64,000 bases of DNA from Gammaproteobacteria bacterium (GTDB lineage Bacteria > Pseudomonadota > Gammaproteobacteria > JABDBA01). The translations under genes and the position numbers were made by a program. The stretch lies in the NCBI GenBank assembly GCA_013288885.1, contig JABDBA010000002.1:45930-109929 (forward strand). Reading direction: 5' to 3'. Positions 29,062 through 36,352 of the stretch are shown piece after piece. The notes beneath the pieces were generated by a model, which saw only the letters and a list, made by a program, of their open reading frames with translations, searched no databases and had not been told where the DNA came from. Every line of letters starts with the position of its first letter. The stretch's first letter is position 1.

Positions 29062-29433
29062 ATGAACCAAAAAATCCTCATTGCCGACGACGATCCCATT
29101 AGCCTTCACGTTATTAGCCAATATTTACAAGAAGCGGGATACCAATTCGCTACCGCACACGACGGCCAACAAGCGTGGGAATTTTTATCACAAGCGCCCG
29201 AAGAATTTACCGTAGTAATCGCCGATCGCATCATGCCACATTTACATGGCCTTGATTTATTACTAAAAATGCAACAGCATCCCGTGCTAAAAAACATCCC
29301 CTTAATCATGCTTACCGGCGCAGCCGAAAAAACCGAGATAGTGGCTGCACTCAAAGCAGGTGTGTTTGACTTCTTACATAAATCCATCGACAAAGATTTG
29401 CTGTTAATGACGCTAAAGCGAGCATGTAAATAA
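29062..29433 (+). CDS. Stand-alone response-regulator receiver protein (CheY-like)
   Basis: 123 residues made only of a receiver domain. The acidic pocket (D9-D10-D11), the phospho-acceptor D55 in VVIADRIMP, T85 in IMLTGAA and K107 in FLHKSID are all present, so it should be phosphorylatable. No output domain follows. It begins 7 bp after tatC and is probably read through from the Tat transcript. The partner kinase is not in the window, so its pathway cannot be named. Confidence 0.9.
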   Translation: MNQKILIADDDPISLHVISQYLQEAGYQFATAHDGQQAWEFLSQAPEEFTVVIADRIMPHLHGLDLLLKMQQHPVLKNIPLIMLTGAAEKTEIVAALKAGVFDFLHKSIDKDLLLMTLKRACK

Positions 29434-29482
29434 TTTTATTTTATGGCATAATCCACCATAGCTATAAAAAAGGAGGTGGGGT

Positions 29483-31903
29483 ATGAAATTAAAAAAACAT
29501 CCACAAGGTGATGGTGCTACCAGCTATGAGATCTACGACATTCAACCTGGTGAAGAAGCAAAAAATGCATCTACAGTATTAAAGGGAATATTATTTGATC
29601 ACGGTGTGGTTCCTTCCGATCAAACACCAACCTCTTTTAAATTTGACAATCCTAGAGATGTTGCCAGATTTACATTGTGCTATCAGCACATAAAATCTAA
29701 CAGGCCCATAAATTGGGATCAACTCACCACCGAAGCTGACAGATTGGCGGATGAAGCAGATGTCGTTGATATATTCAATGAGCACTGCTGGTCGCTCGTG
29801 TGTTTAGGCTCAATACCAGCGCGCGCGGGTTGGTTAGCTTTTGAGGTTGGTGAAATTGCTATTAATCGTAAAGTTTATACCCTCGAAAAATGTTTGAGTG
29901 AGTTGTCAGGTATTGCTAAGGTCAATATTTCATATTCTTCAATCAGTGATAGCGCAGACATTAACAATGGTTTGTCTGCAGCGGAAAAATTATTTTTTAT
30001 AAAACCAATTCTTGTATGTTTTGCCAACTGCCGTCGCTCATTAAAAGAATTACCAAATGTAGGCCGATGGTTAATTCATAAAATGAAATTTTTAGATTTC
30101 GAAGAAAAATTGGTGCGAATGATCCAAACTAATGCAGAATTAAAAAAGAAGATAGAGGGTTGTGGTGACACTTACGAGAATTCTAAATCTAACCCAGAAT
30201 TATCTCCTTATGTTAAAGATTTGTTAAAGCGCCCGCAATTAGAACCGCTGCCTAGAACACCCTCTATTGCACCACCGCTCAGCATTTCACTAGTGGTAAG
30301 TTTGAAGGTGGGGGCTTCTAGTTCACCATTGGGCTCTTCAGCGGCAACAAATACTGAAGAAATGTTTTCTACCAGCTCAAAGGATGATGAGGATAAAATA
30401 ACATTCTCCGAAGCATTAAGTCTTCCGCCTGAGCCAACAATTCTATCAAGTACGAGTCCTTCATCCACGAGTAGTTCATCTGTTTTAACCGAGGTTAAAG
30501 CAACAGCATCTGAAGGGCCACCTCTTCCTTTTATAGAACCCAATACGTTGACTGATGCTGAAAAAGCAGCTTGGAAAGCGATTTTGATTAATGAAACGGC
30601 AGGTGGTAGCCTTCTTCTGAAAGGGTTTCTAAAAGATCCCCCAAAAATTATTTTATCTCCTGCTCCCAATATCAAAGAGCAAGCTCTTTTCTCAAGTTAT
30701 GAGACAGAAAGAAGAAAATTTATAACAATTTTTGCTTGTGTAGCTTATTGTTATTGCTCTAAAACTAAACTATCACAAACAAAAGAAGGGCTAGAGCTGG
30801 AAAAAAAATTTGCAGAGTTAGAACAGGCTTTGCATGCAGCTATAGATAAACATTCTGAGCTATGGGCATTTGCAAGTGGGTATTGTCTAAAACCAGGCTT
30901 ACAAGTAGACCACCCAGAATTTATTGGGTATTTCTTGCAGTTGTTGAAATCCCGTTTGCCTTTTATAGCACGCGACACTATCACCGATGCACAAAAAGCA
31001 GCTTGGCAGGCGATCCTTCATGGTAAAATAGTATTAGATGAAAAAGAATCTGTTAACATAGAAGAGTTTCTTGCTAATTTGTCTAATAAAACAGATGATA
31101 AAATTTTTGGAAAAGTTCTTATTTGTTTGGCAAATTGCTATCTCTCTCGCTATGCATTACCGAAATCGGAGGGTTGGCAACAGCTTTGTGAAAAATATGA
31201 ACGAATAGAAAAGAATTTGTTAAGTGTTATAAATAAGCATCACCATTTATGGATGATTATAGGGCAGTTTGCTGTTGCAGAGAGAACAGCTGGTTTTAGG
31301 GAAGTTTCCGAATATTATTATCATTTGAAATTAAATTTCCAATGGCGATCTTACTCCGATGAGGTGCATCATACTGATCCAAAACATAAAGGCATGTTTT
31401 ATTCACGGCATCTTACTCCGACTGAGCACAGTGATTTTAGAGACATAGAACGTGACTATATTTTTTGGAAAACCTACCAAGTTGCAACACTCCAATTTTC
31501 AAGGCGAACTGAGGATGCAATTGCAAAAGAAAATTTAACGCTTGCTGCAGAAACAGCCGCAGGACTTCCAACACCGCGAGAAATTCCCTCACGTTTTAGG
31601 ATCCCACCCTCTCACATTCCTATTTTTGAAAAAGCATTTCTACAAGCAGTGACTAAATTGCATGATCGCGATCTTCAATCTGGAGCCCCCCCTGTAAGTG
31701 ATCCAGCCCCTGAACAACGCCCCCGCAGTGATACAGGAGCGCTGGCAATTGCTCTTTCTTTTACAACAGCACTCAATCCCCCAGTAGCGGGTGCAGGTAC
31801 ACTTGATCAACCAGGCCGTGCTGCGGCATTAAGCGTAGGTGCTGCACCCGCCGTACCATATGTTCCTCTTACTACTATTATATTTAAAAAGAGTCAGATC
31901 TAG
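29483..31903 (+). CDS. Helical-repeat accessory protein of unknown function (806 residues)
   Basis: The N-terminal 70 residues ([14 protein letters not shown], then [12 protein letters not shown]) match the start of the gene at 32897. The rest has repeated helical modules with the pattern [10 protein letters not shown], then [12 protein letters not shown], KHxxLW and [17 protein letters not shown] parts. Copies begin near residues 165, 355 ([15 protein letters not shown]) and 500 ([15 protein letters not shown]). A S/T/P-rich linker spans about 265-345. The same module occurs in the genes at 33734 and 36353. There is no signal peptide. A strong GGAGGTGG ribosome binding site and TGG-CATAAT precede the start. 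The family is not recognised. Confidence 0.75.
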   Translation: MKLKKHPQGDGATSYEIYDIQPGEEAKNASTVLKGILFDHGVVPSDQTPTSFKFDNPRDVARFTLCYQHIKSNRPINWDQLTTEADRLADEADVVDIFNEHCWSLVCLGSIPARAGWLAFEVGEIAINRKVYTLEKCLSELSGIAKVNISYSSISDSADINNGLSAAEKLFFIKPILVCFANCRRSLKELPNVGRWLIHKMKFLDFEEKLVRMIQTNAELKKKIEGCGDTYENSKSNPELSPYVKDLLKRPQLEPLPRTPSIAPPLSISLVVSLKVGASSSPLGSSAATNTEEMFSTSSKDDEDKITFSEALSLPPEPTILSSTSPSSTSSSSVLTEVKATASEGPPLPFIEPNTLTDAEKAAWKAILINETAGGSLLLKGFLKDPPKIILSPAPNIKEQALFSSYETERRKFITIFACVAYCYCSKTKLSQTKEGLELEKKFAELEQALHAAIDKHSELWAFASGYCLKPGLQVDHPEFIGYFLQLLKSRLPFIARDTITDAQKAAWQAILHGKIVLDEKESVNIEEFLANLSNKTDDKIFGKVLICLANCYLSRYALPKSEGWQQLCEKYERIEKNLLSVINKHHHLWMIIGQFAVAERTAGFREVSEYYYHLKLNFQWRSYSDEVHHTDPKHKGMFYSRHLTPTEHSDFRDIERDYIFWKTYQVATLQFSRRTEDAIAKENLTLAAETAAGLPTPREIPSRFRIPPSHIPIFEKAFLQAVTKLHDRDLQSGAPPVSDPAPEQRPRSDTGALAIALSFTTALNPPVAGAGTLDQPGRAAALSVGAAPAVPYVPLTTIIFKKSQI

Positions 31904-31908
31904 CCCCC
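31887..31908. repeat. Family 1 degenerate half-element
   Basis: AGAGTCAGATCTAGCCCCCT at the stop codon of the 806-residue gene resembles the fused ends of the family 1 palindrome with several changes. It supplies the last residues (SQI) and the stop. Confidence 0.45.
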
Positions 31909-31943
31909 TTCATCGCCCCCGAAGTTTATGGCATAATCACCCC

Positions 31944-32882
31944 ATGAAAATCTTTCTTGCTAATCCCCGTGGTTTTTGCGCCGGTGTAGACCGTGCAATT
32001 GCCATTGTCGAACGTGCCCTTGAAACGCTAGGGCCGCCTATCTACGTGCGGCACGAGGTGGTGCACAATCAATTTGTGGTCGAGAATTTGCGCCAACGCG
32101 GCGCTATTTTTGTCGAAGAAATTGCCGAAATCCCCGCTGGGCAAACCGTTATATTCAGCGCCCATGGCGTGTCGCAAGCAGTGCGTGAGCAAGCCAAACA
32201 ACATAATCTGCGTTTGTTCGATGCCACTTGCCCATTAGTGACTAAGGTGCACATGGAAGTCGCGCGTTACAGCCGTTTAGGTTACGAATGTATCTTGATT
32301 GGTCATGCAGGCCACCCTGAAGTCGAGGGAACATTAGGGCAATATGATAATCCCGATGGCGGTATTTATCTGATCGAAAACGAAGCCGATGTCGCCAAGC
32401 TGCAAATTAAAAATCCTGATCAATTAGCATTTACTACGCAAACTACGCTTTCGGTGGATGATACTTTGCGTATTATTGCTGCACTGCGTTTGCGTTTTCC
32501 AAAAATCGAAGGCCCGCGCAAAGATGATATTTGTTACGCTACACAAAACCGCCAAGATGCGATAAAAACTTTAGCGGCACAATGCGATGTAGTGTTGGTA
32601 GTTGGTTCCGTGACGAGTTCTAATTCTAATCGCTTAAAAGAACTTGCCGAGCGTTTAGGTTGCGCTTCTTATCTCATCGACGCTGCAAAAGATATTCAAT
32701 CCAATTGGTTAGCAGGCAAACAAGCTATTGGCGTCACTGCCGGCGCTTCTGCCCCAGAAATTTTAGTGCAACAAGTGATTGCCCGCCTACGTGAATTAGG
32801 TGGAGATAGTGTACAAGAACTGGCAGGCGTGCAAGAAAATATTACGTTCGCATTGCCGCGCGATTTGCGGGAAGCGGTTTAA
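31944..32882 (+). CDS. ispH: 4-hydroxy-3-methylbut-2-enyl diphosphate reductase IspH
   Basis: 312 residues. IspH makes isopentenyl and dimethylallyl diphosphate in the last step of the MEP isoprenoid pathway, using a 4Fe-4S cluster. The cluster cysteines lie in [10 protein letters not shown] (Cys12), [10 protein letters not shown] and [12 protein letters not shown]. Substrate histidines are in [15 protein letters not shown] and [11 protein letters not shown]. The SSNSNRL motif is also present. The ATG at 31944 gives the standard N-terminus [14 protein letters not shown]. It lies between two accessory genes that share an N-terminal module. Confidence 0.97.
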   Translation: MKIFLANPRGFCAGVDRAIAIVERALETLGPPIYVRHEVVHNQFVVENLRQRGAIFVEEIAEIPAGQTVIFSAHGVSQAVREQAKQHNLRLFDATCPLVTKVHMEVARYSRLGYECILIGHAGHPEVEGTLGQYDNPDGGIYLIENEADVAKLQIKNPDQLAFTTQTTLSVDDTLRIIAALRLRFPKIEGPRKDDICYATQNRQDAIKTLAAQCDVVLVVGSVTSSNSNRLKELAERLGCASYLIDAAKDIQSNWLAGKQAIGVTAGASAPEILVQQVIARLRELGGDSVQELAGVQENITFALPRDLREAV

Positions 32883-32896
32883 GGCGGGGTGTAACG

Positions 32897-33628
32897 ATGC
32901 TATTAAAAAAATTAAAAAATGATCCTAACCATTCACATGAGATTTATGATATCCAGTTCAGTGAGCAAAAAGATGTTCAGAAAGTATCACTGATGTTGCT
33001 TAAGAAACCATTGCTTCACTCTTGTGAGTATAACCTTAGAGACAATAGAGAAATTTTTAAATTAAAATTTATTATGCCACAAGATGCTGCAATATTTATA
33101 GAATGTTATGCAAAAGTCGTTGCAGCCGCATTAAAAGGTGAAAAATTAGATACTATAGAAAATTGGAAATCCGTAGAACAAGCAACAGAAAAGTATAAAG
33201 ATGGAACAGGATTAGAAAGTTTTTTTAAAGAAAAATGCCCAAATTCAGAACCTAAAAAACAATCAACAAAAGGTGGGTGGAGCTGGTCTAGTCGGCCCCC
33301 TGCTTCTGACCGAACCGTTGCTTCTGATGATAAGCCAGAAGAACCAGCAGACGAAGAGGATTCTGCTAGCAGCGATGCTGTGCAATCAGCAAGAACGTAT
33401 GCCCCCTCTGTTTCTTCGAAATCACCTGTTTTTTGGAAACGAGCACCATTACAACCAGCAGCACCACCACCAAAAGTTACCCTATCCCCAACTAGCGCTA
33501 GCGGTACACAATCACCGCCTCCGCCCCCGCCCCCGTTTAAAAGTGATAAACACAGTTTTACTGCTCTCCTTGGTGGTAAGCAAGCACCAACACAAGGTGG
33601 TGGCATACCCGGCCCAAAAAATAAATGA
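32897..33628 (+). CDS. Accessory protein with EIYDIQ module and polyproline tail
   Basis: 243 residues. The first 75 residues (LLKKLKNDPNHSHEIYDIQ, then MPQDAAIFIECY) are clearly related to the N-terminus of the 29483 protein. An acidic/serine-rich region with repeated EEPADEEDS-type stretches follows, then a polyproline run of seven prolines (residues about 214-220) before KSDKHSFTALLGGKQ. It has no signal peptide or membrane segment. It starts 14 bp after ispH with a GGGGTG ribosome binding site, so it may be co-transcribed with ispH. Polyproline stretches in secreted proteins of intracellular bacteria often bind profilin or SH3 proteins, but that is only an analogy. Confidence 0.7.
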   Translation: MLLKKLKNDPNHSHEIYDIQFSEQKDVQKVSLMLLKKPLLHSCEYNLRDNREIFKLKFIMPQDAAIFIECYAKVVAAALKGEKLDTIENWKSVEQATEKYKDGTGLESFFKEKCPNSEPKKQSTKGGWSWSSRPPASDRTVASDDKPEEPADEEDSASSDAVQSARTYAPSVSSKSPVFWKRAPLQPAAPPPKVTLSPTSASGTQSPPPPPPPFKSDKHSFTALLGGKQAPTQGGGIPGPKNK

Positions 33629-33661
33629 GCCTAAAAAATATGTCACTAAACTTACCGTTGA

Positions 33662-33694
33662 TTTAAGTTTTCCTTAATGTAAGATTGTTACTCT
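33662..33694 (+). promoter_or_regulatory. PmrA-like box and extended -10
   Basis: Half-sites TTTAAGTTT and CTTAATGTA are separated by TC (11-bp period). Seven nt later comes TGT-TACTCT as extended -10 (hexamer 33689-33694). The spacing is identical to the boxes at 13729 and 36254. It serves the gene at 33734. Confidence 0.7.
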
Positions 33695-33733
33695 ACTTAC
33701 ATCAGTTAGGCGTAATTCATTAGGGGGTGACTC

Positions 33734-34309
33734 ATGTTTGGTTTTTTTAAACGTGTTTTCTGTTGTATGAGTGATGAAAAAGCTGAAGCGATAGTCAAAA
33801 TAACCTGGGATGAAATGACGAAAACAAAAATTTTAACCGCGCAAGAAAAAGTAGGTTGGGTAGAAATATATCAAGATAAAAAAGTATCTTCATTTTCCAA
33901 TCAAGCAGTTGATGTTATCACTTACTTAGAAGAATTGAGTAAAACAAAAACACAGCATCCAGAAGAAACAATCATAAAAAATATTATTCTTGGTTTAACA
34001 GCTTGCTATATGTCGAAAGATAAAATACAAACACATTGTATAGATGCAGCTACCATATTATTCCATATTCAAATGGTTGAAAATCATCTGATTATTGCTA
34101 TTAGAAAAAACCAAACCGTATGGCCCAGCATAAACGCAATAAAAAATAATCACATTTCTGATCACCCAGATATTAAAAGTTACGTCGAATTTTTGCAAAC
34201 AGAATCGCAAGCGGAAAAGGAATACCGCGCAGCAGCAGAGCAGGAGCTGCTTACCTACCTTCACGCAGATGTCATCTCTGTCTGCGCTACCTATTACAGC
34301 AGGAGATGA
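33734..34309 (+). CDS. Small helical accessory protein with KHxxLW-type module (191 residues)
   Basis: The N-terminus MFGFFKRVFCCMSDEK is short, hydrophobic and basic with two adjacent cysteines, and could act as a lipid-modified membrane anchor. The rest is one copy of the helical module also seen in the 29483 and 36353 proteins: LTAQEKVGWVEIYQD, ILGLTACYMSKDK, IRKNQTVWPSI and HPDIKSYVEFLQ. The start has a GGGGGTGA ribosome binding site and a strict PmrA-like box 40 bp upstream of it. The stop codon is followed at once by a perfect 20-bp palindrome. Function not recognised. Confidence 0.72.
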   Translation: MFGFFKRVFCCMSDEKAEAIVKITWDEMTKTKILTAQEKVGWVEIYQDKKVSSFSNQAVDVITYLEELSKTKTQHPEETIIKNIILGLTACYMSKDKIQTHCIDAATILFHIQMVENHLIIAIRKNQTVWPSINAIKNNHISDHPDIKSYVEFLQTESQAEKEYRAAAEQELLTYLHADVISVCATYYSRR

Positions 34310-34329
34310 AGGGGTCAGATCTGACCCCT
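34310..34329. repeat. Family 1 minimal palindrome
   Basis: The 20-bp perfect palindrome AGGGGTCAGATCTGACCCCT equals the two outer ends of the family 1 element joined together, with everything between them lost. It follows the stop codon of the 191-residue gene directly. Confidence 0.85.
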
Positions 34330-34365
34330 CTGGTCAAGAACTGCCCCCTTGGTCTTTTCTAATTT

Positions 34366-34404
34366 CACCGTTGGTGTTACACTACTGGTGTAACGCTAAC
34401 GGTG
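34366..34404. promoter_or_regulatory. Imperfect palindrome upstream of the ATPase gene (possible operator)
   Basis: CACCGTTGGTGTTACAC and GTGTAACGCTAACGGTG pair with few mismatches around TACTG. It ends 26 bp before the ATG at 34431, where an operator could overlap the promoter. It differs from the repeat families in this window. Confidence 0.5.
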
Positions 34405-34430
34405 TAATCACAAATCACAGGTCATAACTT

Positions 34431-35570
34431 ATGTCGCAAAACATCAATATGTTCCCGCAAGGGCTTGCCCTCGGAGAAGCCTTTTATAACCGAGAACAAG
34501 AACGTAAAAAATTAGCCAGTTGTTTTTTAAATAACGAGCATATGGTTGTTGTTGCACCTCGGCGTTATGGCAAGTCGAGTTTAATTAAACAAGTATTAGC
34601 TGAAATAAAAATACCAGGAAAAAGAATTGATTTATTACCAGCGACAAATACATTATTCGTGAATAAAGCAATAAAATCTTGTTTTATAGAATTACTTAAT
34701 CAAATATCACCTATAGCTAAGCAAGCTAAATTGAAATTAATTGATTTTATTAGGAATCTTCACCCTAAACTGACACTCAGTATGTTTGGGCAAAAATTAG
34801 AAGTTTCGAGTACTCAACCACCAGAAGAAAGTATTATTGATTTATTGGTTGGTTTAAACGCTGCAGCAAAAAAAGTTAATCAACAGATAGTGATTTGTTT
34901 GGATGAATTTCAGCAAGTAGGATTGTTAAAAGATCATCATTCTATTGAAGCCGCTATTCGACATGCGGTTGAAAGTAGCACCCATATTACCTATGTTTTT
35001 TCAGGTAGTAGCCGTCATTTGTTATATCAAATGTTTAGTACTAAGAGTAGGCCGCTTTATCATTTATGTGATCTTATGGAGTTAGAAAGGATTAAGCCAA
35101 ATGTTTATCGGTCAGTTCTATTAGAAAGAGCCAAAAAAAAATGGAAACGATTTGATGATGAAAGTGTTATTGAAGAAATAATTAGTTTAACAAAATGCCA
35201 TCCATATTATGTTAATGCATTATGCAGGCAACTTTGGAAACTACAGGATGCGCCTGCTCGAAATGTTGCTCAAAATTGTTGGTTTGATTATATTGAAACA
35301 CAAAGTAATTGGATAAAAGATGATCTGGCGAAATTAACACCAAATCAACGCAATATATTGGCGGCACTTGCTTACCAACCGATACAAGAACCCTATGGCA
35401 ATGAATTCTCAGAAAAAGTTAAAATGGGGGCATCTAGTATTAAAAAATCATTAAGTATTTTACTGAAAGATGATTTTGTCTATAAGGATAAAGATGGTAA
35501 ATATAAAGTATTAGACCCTGCTATTGAAACATATCTGCATAAAATTAGTTACTTTGATTTTCTAGAATGA
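34431..35570 (+). CDS. AAA-type ATPase (predicted ATPase, COG1672-like) with C-terminal winged helix
   Basis: 379 residues. Walker A APRRYGKSSL lies near residue 45 and Walker B IVICLDEFQQVG near 155. The arginine/serine sensor region FSGSSRHLLYQMF follows, and a C-terminal winged-helix part starts at about 295 (LTPNQRNILAALAY, SSIKKSLSILLKDDFVY). The N-terminal GEAFYNREQERKKLASCFLNN is the usual start of this STAND-like/archaeal-type ATPase group, found in mobile or defence-linked loci. It stands alone behind an inverted repeat and next to a damaged toxin-antitoxin locus on the other strand. Its target is unknown. Confidence 0.8.
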   Translation: MSQNINMFPQGLALGEAFYNREQERKKLASCFLNNEHMVVVAPRRYGKSSLIKQVLAEIKIPGKRIDLLPATNTLFVNKAIKSCFIELLNQISPIAKQAKLKLIDFIRNLHPKLTLSMFGQKLEVSSTQPPEESIIDLLVGLNAAAKKVNQQIVICLDEFQQVGLLKDHHSIEAAIRHAVESSTHITYVFSGSSRHLLYQMFSTKSRPLYHLCDLMELERIKPNVYRSVLLERAKKKWKRFDDESVIEEIISLTKCHPYYVNALCRQLWKLQDAPARNVAQNCWFDYIETQSNWIKDDLAKLTPNQRNILAALAYQPIQEPYGNEFSEKVKMGASSIKKSLSILLKDDFVYKDKDGKYKVLDPAIETYLHKISYFDFLE

Positions 35571-35600
35571 AGGCGCTAGATCTTAGAACTGATCCCTAGT

Positions 35601-35921
35601 TTAACTCGTCTTAATCGATAATTGAAAGCCCAGTGCTTTTAAAAGAATGCCTACTGTTTGTAGCCGTGGGTTGCCTTTGCTAGAAAGAGTTTTATAGAGA
35701 CTTTCACGATTTAGATGAGTTTTACGTGACAGCATGCTAATGCCACCTTGCGCTTCGGCGACATAACGTAAAGCCAATAATAAAGCTTCTGTATTATCAT
35801 CTTTTTGGTATTCATCCAAGGCAACTTGTAAATAAATGGCTGCTTCCTTCTTATTTTTTAAGGAGGTAATTAACCAGGCTTGGTAATCACCAGTCATTTT
35901 TTGAATTCTATGTTTAGTCAT
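35601..35921 (-). CDS. Antitoxin, HigA-like/TIGR02684 family DNA-binding protein
   Basis: 106 residues. The family pattern YQAWLITSLKNKKEAAIYLQVALDE followed by ALRYVAEAQGGISMLSRKTHLNRESLYKTLS and GNPRLQTVGILLKALG is that of the addiction-module antidote protein with a helix-turn-helix. The ATG at 35921 overlaps the last 8 bp of the upstream toxin frame, the usual arrangement for these pairs. It should bind the palindrome at 36150-36165 and repress its own transcription. The gene is intact although the toxin is not. Confidence 0.85.
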   Translation of the reverse strand: MTKHRIQKMTGDYQAWLITSLKNKKEAAIYLQVALDEYQKDDNTEALLLALRYVAEAQGGISMLSRKTHLNRESLYKTLSSKGNPRLQTVGILLKALGFQLSIKTS

Positions 35922-36116
35922 AACATCGCTCCCGGAATTCTTCCCAATATTGTTTAGCTTTTTTGATATCTTTGCGTTGTGTTTTTTTACTGCCACCTAT
36001 TAATTAAGTCTGTTTGTAATTTGTGCCCTTACTACGCTATCTTTGAGTGATTCAACCCAATCTGTAAATGGTTCTTTACCTTCTTTAGTACGATAAAGCC
36101 GAAGCTCTTTTTGCAT
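35914..36116 (-). pseudogene. Remnant of a HigB/Gp49-like toxin gene with internal deletion
   Basis: From the ATG at 36116 the frame reads MQKELRLYRTKEGKEPFTDW and on to a stop at 36000, a typical start of phage Gp49-like toxins. In another frame, directly after it, GGSKKTQRKDIKKAKQYWEE runs to a stop at 35914 and matches the C-terminal end of the same family. About 38 and 25 residues remain of the roughly 100 expected, so the central part is deleted and the frame shifted. It has the ribosome binding site AAGAAGGGG. The toxin should be inactive while the antitoxin persists. Confidence 0.8.
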
Positions 36117-36149
36117 ATAGGCCCCTTCTTAAATATATATGTTTCTATT

Positions 36150-36165
36150 GTAGCCTATAGGCTAC
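36150..36165. promoter_or_regulatory. Palindromic operator of the toxin-antitoxin locus
   Basis: The perfect 16-bp palindrome GTAGCCTATAGGCTAC lies 33 bp upstream of the toxin start, where autoregulated toxin-antitoxin operons have their operator. Confidence 0.65.
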
Positions 36166-36174
36166 TAATAAGCA

Positions 36175-36256
36175 AGGGGGTCAGATCTTGACTTGCTACT
36201 TGTGGTGGAAGCCATGTGGAGGGGGTAGCAAGTAGCAAGTCAAGATCTGACCCCTT
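36175..36256. repeat. Family 1 palindromic element, copy D
   Basis: Arms with GGGGTCAGATCTTGACTTGCTACTTG pair as in the other copies, but the loop (GTGGTGGAAGCCATGTGGAG type) is unrelated. The right end overlaps the first half-site of the promoter box at 36254 by three bases. Confidence 0.92.
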
Positions 36257-36286
36257 AATATTTCCTTAAGGTTTGGGTGCTATACT
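36254..36286 (+). promoter_or_regulatory. PmrA-like box and extended -10
   Basis: CTTAATATT, TC, CTTAAGGTT (11-bp period) is the closest match in the window to the tandem cTTAATatT box I recall for Legionella PmrA. Seven nt later comes TGC-TATACT (hexamer 36281-36286). It serves the gene at 36353. Confidence 0.75.
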
Positions 36287-36352
36287 TACAAGTGAGAGGT
36301 GGTAAAAACCACTAAATTTATGAAAAACGTTCGGATAAATAAGGGGTGATTT

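Noticed and set aside
30208..30675. Minus-strand frame of 155 codons inside the 806-residue gene
   Set aside because: It is antisense to a S/T/P-rich linker, where stop codons are rare in the opposite frame; no ribosome binding site or similarity.
33106..33606. Minus-strand frame with glycine run opposite the polyproline gene
   Set aside because: The glycine run is simply the complement of the proline codons; the plus-strand gene has a start signal and a related paralogue.
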